Shown one piece after another: positions 8,883 through 16,054 of a stretch of DNA of 16,054 nucleotides. The notes under the pieces are model-generated. The model was not told the origin of the DNA. It saw nothing but the letters and a program-made list of their open reading frames with translations, and did not search any database. The position numbers and the translations under genes are program-made. The stretch is from Rickettsiales bacterium (GTDB taxonomy: Bacteria > Pseudomonadota > Alphaproteobacteria > Rickettsiales > UBA1997), in contig JAIRSX010000022.1 in NCBI GenBank assembly GCA_031255235.1, positions 1-16,054 of the forward strand, written 5' to 3'. Position 1 is the stretch's first letter, and each line of letters begins with the position of its first letter.

Positions 8883-11800
8883 CAATACAAAATAATATTA
8901 TTGCAGAAAATCCAAACAGCACAGTTGTTGCTGAATATGTATCAACAACCACAAATGCAAAGAAGTACAAGTCTGAAGCGGAATTGGAAGCCGAGTTTAT
9001 TCATATCTTGCAATCAAATGGTTACGAATATTTACCTATCAAAAACAACAATGATTTATTATCCAATCTTCGTAGACAAATTTCACGTTTAAACAATTAC
9101 AATTTTAGTGATTCCGAGTGGAAAAAATTTATGGACGATTATGCTGCCAACAAAAACGACTCAATTGAGCAAAAAACAACAAAAATTCAAGAGGATTATA
9201 TCTATAACTTATCTATTGATTCTGGTGACACAAAAAACATTCGCATCATTGACAAAGATAATATTCACAAAAATCATTTACAGATTATTAATCAATATGA
9301 AACTGATACTGGAAACCATCCCAATCGCTATGATGTATCTGTTTTAGTAAATGGTCTACCATTAGTACATATTGAACTTAAACGGCATGGCGTTGTAATT
9401 CGTGAAGCATTCAATCAAATCAATAGATATCAACGTGATTCTTTCTGGGCGGATTCTGGATTATTTGAGTTCGTTCAGTTATTTGTGATTTCTAACGGAA
9501 CGCATACAAAATATTACTCCAACACCACACGTAAAAAACATATTGACGAAACAGGTGGTCACACCAACAAAAAGAAAACTAGCAATTCTTTTGAATTTAC
9601 GTCTTGGTGGGCGGACAGAAAAAATAAAAGAATTACCGATTTGACCGATTTTGCGAAGACTTTCTTTTCTAAACATAGTATTCTATCAATTTTGACTAAA
9701 TACTGCGTATTTACCTCCGATCATCTATTATTGGTTATGCGTCCATATCAAATTGCTGCAACTGAACAGATTCTAAACAAAATCGCAATGGCGACAAATC
9801 ATCACCAGTTAGGAACAATTGATGCAGGTGGATATGTGTGGCATACTACCGGTTCGGGGAAAACATTGACTTCATTTAAAACTGCCCAAATTGCCAGCAA
9901 CCTACCAAATATTGATAAAGTTCTATTTGTTGTGGATAGAAAAGATCTGGATTATCAAACCATGAAGGAATACGACAAATTTGCTGAAGGTTCAGCAAAC
10001 GGCAACACAAGTACAAGCGTATTGGAAGAACAATTAATAAAACCTAATAATGCAATACTTAAAAGCGGAAAAGAAAATACTCCAATTGTTATCACAACAA
10101 TTCAAAAATTAGATAGATTTATAACAAAAAATAAGAATGCAGAAATTTTTAGTAAACATGTTATTCTTATTTTTGACGAGTGCCATCGGTCGCAATTCGG
10201 CAATATGCATACAAAAATAATAAAATCGTTTAAGAAATATCATATTTTTGGATTTACTGGTACACCAATATTTGCAGCGAATACAATTGGAGGTGGCAAC
10301 CCACAACTGAAAACCACAGAACAAGCATTTGGACAGAAATTACACACTTACACAATCGTAGATGCAATAAATGATGAGAACGTCTTGCCATTTCGTATAG
10401 ATTATATCAATACTTTGAAAATGAGAGACGAAGTTACAGATAAGCAGGTTCATGCAATTGATATTGAAAAAGTTGCCAACGATCCGAAACGAATTACACA
10501 AGTTGTTACCTATATTTTAGAACATTTCGATCAAAAAACAAAACGAAACGAACATTATCTTTTGAAGGATAAACGGATGTTTGGTTTTAATTCCATATTT
10601 GCCGTGAGTTCCATTGAATCTGCAAAGAAATATTATACAGAATTTATGAAACAACAAGAAAAGTTGCCAAACAATAAGAAATTGAAAATTGCACTAATTT
10701 ATATTTTTGGTGCAAATGATGCGGAAAGTGATGATGGTACTTTAATGGATGAAGATTTTGATACCAGTAATCTGGATAAAATCTCACGTGATTTCTTGGA
10801 TGAAGCCATTGCAGGTTACAATAAGATTTTTCCTGGTAGTTTTAAGACTAGCGGGGATGACTTTCAAAAATATTATAAAGATTTGTCTGAGCGAGTGAAA
10901 AATCGTGAAATTGATTTATTAATTGTTGTCAACATGTTCCTAACTGGATTTGATGCAACAACATTAAATACCCTATGGGTTGACAAAAATTTACGCCATC
11001 ATGGGTTATTACAGGCGTTTTCACGTACAAATCGCATATTAAATTCTGTAAAGACCTTTGGAAATATTGTTTGCTTTCGTGATTTGGAGGAAGCCACAAA
11101 TGAAGCAATTGGGATTTTTGGTAACCGCGAAGCCAATGGAATCGTCCTATTGAAATCCTATGACGACTATTATAATGGTTGGGAAAAAGACGGGGAACAT
11201 CAAAACGGATATATAGAATTGATTAACGAATTGCGTGACAAGTTTCCATTACCGGTGCACATTGTCGGCGAGGCAGAGGAAAAAGAATTTATCAGCCTGT
11301 ATGGTGCAATTTTGCGTATTAAGAATATATTATCAGCTTTTGATGATTTTTTGGGATGTGAGATTTTGACCGAACGAGATTTTCAAGATTATCAAAGCAC
11401 ATATCTTGATCTTTATGATAAGTTACGAAAGGACAAATATACCGATAAAGAAGTTATAAACGACGATATTGTTTTTGAAATGGAATTAGTAAAACAAGTT
11501 ACAATAAATATTGACTATATTCTACAACTTGTAGCAAAATATCATAAATCCAAAATGAAAGATAAAGAGATTTTAACAACGATTGACAAAGCTATAAATG
11601 CCAGTGTTGAGTTACGTAGCAAAAAAGAACTGATTGAAAGATTTATAAACACATTAAATACGGATACAAATGTTGATAAAGATTGGCATATATTTGCAAA
11701 TGATAGCCGTAAGCAAGATTTAGACAAAATTATAGAGGAAGAAGGATTGGAACCAGAGCGTACACGTAAATTTATAGATAATTCCTTTAATGCCGGTGAG

Positions 11801-11932
11801 ATAAAACCAACAGGTACAGATTTTGCAAAAATTTTACCACAACAAATCGGATTCGGTGCTGCACGTGGAAAGAAAAAAATGATCGTATTAGAAAAACTTC
11901 ATATGTTTTTCGAAAAATATCTTGGAGTTTGA
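8879..11932 (+). CDS. hsdR: Type I restriction endonuclease subunit HsdR
   Basis: HsdR gives the type I complex ATP-driven DNA translocation and cleavage. The 1017 residues contain an N-terminal PD-(D/E)xK nuclease domain with Asp152 and the ELK motif (Glu166, Lys168), and helicase motif I GSGKT at 325-329 preceded by WHTT. They also contain motif II DECH at 433-436, motif III GFTGTP, and the second helicase domain ending in GFDATTLNTLWVDKNLRHHG and QAFSRTNR. A C-terminal helical region follows. Length and order match EcoR124 HsdR (about 1040), so the enzyme looks intact and nuclease-competent. Its ATG overlaps the hsdS stop (ATGA, 8879-8882) with GGAG about 9 nt upstream. It converges with truB and no terminator is visible in the 5-bp gap. 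CGT is common among arginine codons, as in hsdM. Confidence 0.96.
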   Translation: MTIQNNIIAENPNSTVVAEYVSTTTNAKKYKSEAELEAEFIHILQSNGYEYLPIKNNNDLLSNLRRQISRLNNYNFSDSEWKKFMDDYAANKNDSIEQKTTKIQEDYIYNLSIDSGDTKNIRIIDKDNIHKNHLQIINQYETDTGNHPNRYDVSVLVNGLPLVHIELKRHGVVIREAFNQINRYQRDSFWADSGLFEFVQLFVISNGTHTKYYSNTTRKKHIDETGGHTNKKKTSNSFEFTSWWADRKNKRITDLTDFAKTFFSKHSILSILTKYCVFTSDHLLLVMRPYQIAATEQILNKIAMATNHHQLGTIDAGGYVWHTTGSGKTLTSFKTAQIASNLPNIDKVLFVVDRKDLDYQTMKEYDKFAEGSANGNTSTSVLEEQLIKPNNAILKSGKENTPIVITTIQKLDRFITKNKNAEIFSKHVILIFDECHRSQFGNMHTKIIKSFKKYHIFGFTGTPIFAANTIGGGNPQLKTTEQAFGQKLHTYTIVDAINDENVLPFRIDYINTLKMRDEVTDKQVHAIDIEKVANDPKRITQVVTYILEHFDQKTKRNEHYLLKDKRMFGFNSIFAVSSIESAKKYYTEFMKQQEKLPNNKKLKIALIYIFGANDAESDDGTLMDEDFDTSNLDKISRDFLDEAIAGYNKIFPGSFKTSGDDFQKYYKDLSERVKNREIDLLIVVNMFLTGFDATTLNTLWVDKNLRHHGLLQAFSRTNRILNSVKTFGNIVCFRDLEEATNEAIGIFGNREANGIVLLKSYDDYYNGWEKDGEHQNGYIELINELRDKFPLPVHIVGEAEEKEFISLYGAILRIKNILSAFDDFLGCEILTERDFQDYQSTYLDLYDKLRKDKYTDKEVINDDIVFEMELVKQVTINIDYILQLVAKYHKSKMKDKEILTTIDKAINASVELRSKKELIERFINTLNTDTNVDKDWHIFANDSRKQDLDKIIEEEGLEPERTRKFIDNSFNAGEIKPTGTDFAKILPQQIGFGAARGKKKMIVLEKLHMFFEKYLGV

Positions 11933-11937
11933 TAAGG

Positions 11938-12639
11938 TCACTGACAGTTCAAATATAAGTTATTTTCATCAACCGATATCTGTTTTATATCTTCTATTCT
12001 GATATTATCAATTTCCAAAGCAGATTCTTTTTTAAAAATTCCTACAGAAACCCTTTCCAAATAAGAAGTATAACCCAATGCACCAAGAGATTTCGCAAAG
12101 TCTTCACTGAAACTCCTAACATAAAATCCCTTACCACATTTCACTAAAAGTTGTATTTCATTTGATGCTACCCATCCTTTAAATATTAGATCTAGAATCT
12201 CCACATCTCTTTCTTTTAAAACAAAACTTTTACCTTCCCTTGCCAATTGATATGCTCTTTTACCATTTACTTTTATTGCCGAAAAGGCTGGAGGAGTTTG
12301 TTTTATAATCCCAACGAATTCTGGAATCCGTTTTAAAATTTCCCCCTCTTTTGGTATAAAATCACTTGTTTCAATAATCTCACCTTCTTCATCTGCAGTA
12401 CTTTTTTTGATTCCAAATTTAATGTTAAACAAATATTCTTTGTGGCAATTCATAACCAATTCTGTCTGTTTTGTTGCCTTACCTATACAGATTGGCAAAA
12501 CACCAACTGCCAATGGGTCCAAAGTTCCACCATGCCCCATCTTTTTAACCCGCAATTTCCTTTTTAAGATTGATACAATACCTGCTGACGAAAAACTTTT
12601 AGGTTTATAAACATTCAACCATCCATCTAATTCAAGCAT
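11938..12639 (-). CDS. truB: tRNA pseudouridine(55) synthase TruB, short form without the PUA region
   Basis: TruB makes pseudouridine 55 in the T loop of tRNAs. The catalytic core is intact: GWLNVYKPK near the N terminus, GHGGTLDPLAVGVLP with catalytic Asp41, TPPAFSAIKVNGKRAYQLAREG in the middle, and CGKGFYVRSFSEDFAKSLG with YLERVSVGIF near the end. The protein has 233 residues; typical bacterial TruB has about 290-315, with a C-terminal PUA-like domain missing here. The end lies 5 bp from hsdR, so the 3' part may have been lost when the hsd block arrived, or the short form may be native. Its ATG shares one base with the stop of the upstream virB6-like gene (TAATG), implying translational coupling. 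Confidence 0.93.
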   Translation of the reverse strand: MLELDGWLNVYKPKSFSSAGIVSILKRKLRVKKMGHGGTLDPLAVGVLPICIGKATKQTELVMNCHKEYLFNIKFGIKKSTADEEGEIIETSDFIPKEGEILKRIPEFVGIIKQTPPAFSAIKVNGKRAYQLAREGKSFVLKERDVEILDLIFKGWVASNEIQLLVKCGKGFYVRSFSEDFAKSLGALGYTSYLERVSVGIFKKESALEIDNIRIEDIKQISVDENNLYLNCQ

Positions 12640-15600
12640 TACCCTCCATTTTCTGGTGTTGGTGCCGGTGTTGGTGCTGGCTGTGGTGATGGAGCATCGC
12701 CTCCCCCCCCACCATTAGACGAATCACTGCCTCCATTTGATGATGCCGCATTACCACCACCTTCTGATGATGAACCACCGCCACCATCATTATCCGATCC
12801 ACCAGGTGCCTCACCTCCACCAGATTCATCTTTCTTTGGAGCCTTTCCATCTTCTCCATGTTGTAATGCTTCATCAACACTATGATTCCGAAAAGCGTCT
12901 CGCACCTTTCCAGCAGGACGTGCAATTAACTTATTACGTAGACCATCAGCCGTTTGCTTACTAATCCTTTTAGCTGTATTTGCCATCTTGTATGCTTTTA
13001 ATGCTAAGTCAAATGGATCCGATCTTATTGTAGAAGTAGCCATATCATTACTATCAACCAATGCTCTCGAAACAGAAGGCAATGAAGTTAATACGGCATT
13101 TAAAATCAACAACAAAAAGGCACAACGAACAATCATCGCTAAGTCACTACTTTTCACATCACCAAGTTGTGTAATAAAGACACCGAGCGCTTGTAACGGT
13201 GAAAATGGATGAGCGTTTAGTTCATTCATAAAACACATAAAACTGTTTTCTTTCAAATCAACCCATTCTGTTCCACCATCCGCAACATTGTAACAAGCAT
13301 TTTGTTTTTCTTTGAAGCTGTCACTATTAATATCCCGAGAGTCAACATGATCTATCAGCATTCTCCTTGTCTCTAAATAACCGGTACCACCGTCATATCC
13401 ACTAACCCTTTTTTGAAAACAAGCATAACCACACATAAGTTGCTTATCCCTACCAGAACCGACATAAACAGCCTCCCCAAGCAAATATTGATCTATAATG
13501 GCAAGCGACATTGACAAAAAGATAAATAAGACAATAGGAGTTATAATATTACTAACAATACTTTTAACCCAAGCATCAAAGAATGGCTTCGTTTTTTTGA
13601 ATAAAATACATGGTATCATAAGAGGAGATAAATACATATACATAAACAATGACATTGATGCCCCCACAAAAGAATAAACCGCCTTTATTATAAAGTTTAC
13701 GACAAAAAACACAAAAACCAAGGAACCAACAAGCATAAATAAACCCAAATTAAAAGGGAATATAAATGTCATCGCCACCATCTTAATTATTTTTGAGGTA
13801 TTGCCAAGCATACTCATGCCTAACCATTTAGAAACTTTACAATCCAATGTATCAAAAAACATTACATATTTTCTACCACTTGGATAAGATGCATAGTTAT
13901 TGTTAGGAATTTCCTGAAGTTTCCATTCATCTAAACTACCAATCAAATCAGCAACATTACCAAAATAACAACCGTCACTTCTAATTAAATTTCCACGAAG
14001 ATCGGTATCTGTGTCTATTGTTACCTTTGTCACATTACTTGTTATCCAGTCAGAGAAAGTATACACCATTTGAGACAATTGTCTAGACCAAAATATATCA
14101 TACGAAAACCCTAAAACAATTGTTATTTTTATCATCATTATGTATAAGTCCCTCATTTCAAATTTACCCATGTCCATAAGAACTTTTAGACCATACAACA
14201 TAAGCATGATCACCATGGCATCCAGTATCAAGGTTCTAAGAAGTTTTAAAAGTTTAGCAATCGGAGACGTATATGTTCCAGTCTCATCAAATCTCTCTCC
14301 TTTTATAAAAACAGCCCCACTCACACAACTTTCGTCATCACCGGGTATTTCATTTGGATCGTTACATCTTGTGTGTCCAGCGACATTATTGAGAGCATTT
14401 TTGAAAGTTTCAGTAAAACACTCAACCAATGGAGCAGAGAATGATGATGAATATCTACCTGATGCTCTCCTATAACCACTATATGTGGAATACGAAACAG
14501 TATTGTGAGAACTGCCAACCATATTTATACATGCCTTGTCAAAATAAGGAGAATACGTTTCAGCTTCATCAAGATTGGTATCTGCGGGAGACAAATAAAC
14601 ACAATGTCTGTCTAACTGATAAAAATTTTTCGGTTGCCCTTTACACGATAAAGTTTCTACTTGTTCCTCGTCGCCGACTTTAATTTTAGACTGACAAGGA
14701 TCATTGACAGTTAAAGTATTATTACTTGTACTTACTTCAAACTCAAATTCCAACCTTTTTTCACTTCCTTTTTGTAGATTAAAGTTATAAGGACACAATG
14801 ACCACGTACTAACACAATATTTATCAACACCGGTACCGGGCGTAAGTTGTAAAATAATCCCATTTATAGAACAAAGAGTATTACCGATATCACAGAATTT
14901 CGCAGGTGTATCAGAACCAGCAGAACCAGCAACAGGCGTGTTTCTATGGTCATAAACACACACCTTTCTTCTACTTTCATTCACACAGCATTGATAAGGA
15001 TGAGACGGACTATCGACTGACATATTGTCATATTTAGGATCCAATTTATCAACCAAGAATCTATCACATGCATAATTTGGTGTCTCCGTTCCTCTAAAAT
15101 AATACAACTGCTTCGGAAATCCATTCTCTTTATAATTATCCTTCCCATAACCATTATTAACATCATATGTTTTCGCTTCTATTCTTGGATCAACACATAC
15201 ATCACTCCTGATTTCAACTCCACCGTAATAATATTGTCTATATAATTTATCTCTCATATCGAGATAATCTCTCATAGTTCCATTTTCATTTAAAAACTCA
15301 GTATATAAATAACACGGTGCAAGCGATCCACCACCCTCCGTAAGACATGTCCCATCAACCTCACAATTCATGTGTATAACTTTACCAGAGTTCATTGCAC
15401 CCCCTAGTTTTATCCCCCGCTTATTACACCATGCAATACAGTCATCTAAATTCTTAACACATTTTTCAGATATCCAGGCCCAAGAGCCTCTGTGGGCACC
15501 AAAAGTTGGATAATACTTATTTATATTACTGATGGCAATGCTTTCATTAGTTTCATATCCCCATACCAACCAATCGGCACCACACAATTCCAAATCCTTA

Positions 15601-15998
15601 AGTTTACTGAAAGCAATTCCATATATTATGGAAACTAATGCAACCAGAGTAAGAACCGCAGCAAATTTAACTTCTAAATTTCCAACATTCATGGCAACCA
15701 AAAAAGCAGCAGCATAAGCAACACAAAAAGGAGATGCGATCTCTATTGTCATATCACCATTAAAAAAAGCAGAATCACCAATACCAAAATATGGCATATA
15801 CATTAAATTCGGCATTTTAGTTTCACCAAATAAATATGATCCCCCACCCAAATCTTTGGGATCATAAATTTGTTCAGTCGCCATATCCTTCAAAGCAAAG
15901 GCATTTCCTGCAATACCGAACGTAAAAAGCACAATGAACAAAAAACAAGAAATATATTCCCTGAATATCCTAAGGTTATCTTTAATAAGAACAAACAT
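12639..15998 (-). CDS. Large TrbL/VirB6-family type IV secretion inner-membrane protein
   Basis: VirB6/TrbL proteins are polytopic inner-membrane components of the type IV secretion channel. This one has 1119 residues, far longer than Agrobacterium VirB6 (about 300), as in the expanded VirB6 proteins of Rickettsiales. A signal peptide or first membrane segment is seen at about 13-35 (ending NAFA). Two more hydrophobic segments lie at about 88-137. A hydrophilic region of about 140-575 has about 23 cysteines, probably periplasmic and disulfide-bonded. The VirB6 membrane core (about 580-1020) includes LDAMVIMLMLYGLKVLMDM, SFVGASMSLFMYMYLSPLMIP and IITPIVLFIFLSMSLAI. The last 60 or so residues are Gly/Ser-rich, then Pro/Ala/Thr repeats. 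No other type IV secretion gene is in the window. The ATG at 15998 is almost at the predicted transcription start. Assignment rests on topology and core motifs. Confidence 0.82.
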   Translation of the reverse strand: MFVLIKDNLRIFREYISCFLFIVLFTFGIAGNAFALKDMATEQIYDPKDLGGGSYLFGETKMPNLMYMPYFGIGDSAFFNGDMTIEIASPFCVAYAAAFLVAMNVGNLEVKFAAVLTLVALVSIIYGIAFSKLKDLELCGADWLVWGYETNESIAISNINKYYPTFGAHRGSWAWISEKCVKNLDDCIAWCNKRGIKLGGAMNSGKVIHMNCEVDGTCLTEGGGSLAPCYLYTEFLNENGTMRDYLDMRDKLYRQYYYGGVEIRSDVCVDPRIEAKTYDVNNGYGKDNYKENGFPKQLYYFRGTETPNYACDRFLVDKLDPKYDNMSVDSPSHPYQCCVNESRRKVCVYDHRNTPVAGSAGSDTPAKFCDIGNTLCSINGIILQLTPGTGVDKYCVSTWSLCPYNFNLQKGSEKRLEFEFEVSTSNNTLTVNDPCQSKIKVGDEEQVETLSCKGQPKNFYQLDRHCVYLSPADTNLDEAETYSPYFDKACINMVGSSHNTVSYSTYSGYRRASGRYSSSFSAPLVECFTETFKNALNNVAGHTRCNDPNEIPGDDESCVSGAVFIKGERFDETGTYTSPIAKLLKLLRTLILDAMVIMLMLYGLKVLMDMGKFEMRDLYIMMIKITIVLGFSYDIFWSRQLSQMVYTFSDWITSNVTKVTIDTDTDLRGNLIRSDGCYFGNVADLIGSLDEWKLQEIPNNNYASYPSGRKYVMFFDTLDCKVSKWLGMSMLGNTSKIIKMVAMTFIFPFNLGLFMLVGSLVFVFFVVNFIIKAVYSFVGASMSLFMYMYLSPLMIPCILFKKTKPFFDAWVKSIVSNIITPIVLFIFLSMSLAIIDQYLLGEAVYVGSGRDKQLMCGYACFQKRVSGYDGGTGYLETRRMLIDHVDSRDINSDSFKEKQNACYNVADGGTEWVDLKENSFMCFMNELNAHPFSPLQALGVFITQLGDVKSSDLAMIVRCAFLLLILNAVLTSLPSVSRALVDSNDMATSTIRSDPFDLALKAYKMANTAKRISKQTADGLRNKLIARPAGKVRDAFRNHSVDEALQHGEDGKAPKKDESGGGEAPGGSDNDGGGGSSSEGGGNAASSNGGSDSSNGGGGGDAPSPQPAPTPAPTPENGG
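12703..12710 (-). repeat. G8 homopolymer in the virB6-like tail
   Basis: Eight consecutive C on the plus strand are eight G in the coding strand, within the Gly-rich tail. Loss of one G would move translation into a frame reading a His/Gln-rich tail that ends at 12632-12634, just inside truB. Confidence 0.75.
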
Positions 15999-16006
15999 CC
16001 TTCACT

Positions 16007-16034
16007 ATTATAGATTATTTATTTTAATTTTCAA
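16007..16034 (-). promoter_or_regulatory. Promoter of the virB6-like/truB unit
   Basis: On the minus strand TTGAAA (16034 to 16029), a 16-nt spacer and TATAAT (16012 to 16007) form a good sigma-70 type promoter. The -10 ends only 8 nt before the ATG, so the transcript would be leaderless or nearly so; GAAGG abuts the ATG. Confidence 0.6.
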
Positions 16035-16054
16035 AAATACATTAAGTGTTTCTA

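Noticed and set aside
12632..12925. Minus-strand frame of 97 codons overlapping the virB6-like tail
   Set aside because: It is a shadow of the Gly/Ser/Pro-rich repeats; its His/Gln content is what those codons give in the next frame. It is only of interest as the tail after a G8 slip.

Overview
This AT-rich window looks like a chromosomal segment of a low-GC, probably host-associated alphaproteobacterium. RecA and MurJ read as alphaproteobacterial, and a very large, cysteine-rich VirB6-like type IV secretion protein recalls Rickettsiales and related lineages. No rRNA, tRNA, CRISPR array or insertion sequence is visible, so the taxonomy is inference from protein character only.

Layout. On the minus strand at the left edge is the start of a GT11 (alpha-1,2-fucosyltransferase-like) gene that runs out of the window. 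Upstream of it come trhP (U32 family, tRNA wobble-uridine hydroxylation) and murJ (lipid II flippase). murJ diverges from recA across about 165 bp whose two halves carry the same 14-bp element in mirror orientation near each start. recA ends in a clear intrinsic terminator. Next on the plus strand is a five-ORF type I restriction-modification operon: hsdM, a Fic-domain gene, hsdS part 1, hsdS part 2 and hsdR. Every junction is a 4-bp start/stop overlap. hsdR converges with truB, leaving a 5-bp gap. truB overlaps by one base the end of a 1119-residue virB6-like gene, which has a good promoter at the right edge.

The most notable object is hsdS. Its EcoR124-like (type IC-like) reading frame is broken inside a 60-nt pure AG/GA dinucleotide tract between the first conserved helix and the second target recognition domain. 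Removing one repeat unit, or adding two, fuses the halves into one HsdS of about 430 residues. The first conserved helix also carries three perfect copies of a 12-bp unit (LEAE). This is the position where EcoR124 and EcoR124/3 differ by four-residue repeats that set the spacer length of the recognition site. A 27-bp identical repeat in the two conserved regions adds a recombination route. So this gene has three visible ways to change the DNA-methylation specificity of the cell. A Fic-domain protein with an atypical active-site motif (HPFGEGNTR) and a C-terminal winged helix is embedded in the same operon.

The operon has arginine codon use (CGT-rich) unlike recA (AGA-rich, no CGT). truB next to it lacks the usual C-terminal PUA region. 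Both suggest that the restriction-modification block was acquired horizontally between recA and truB.
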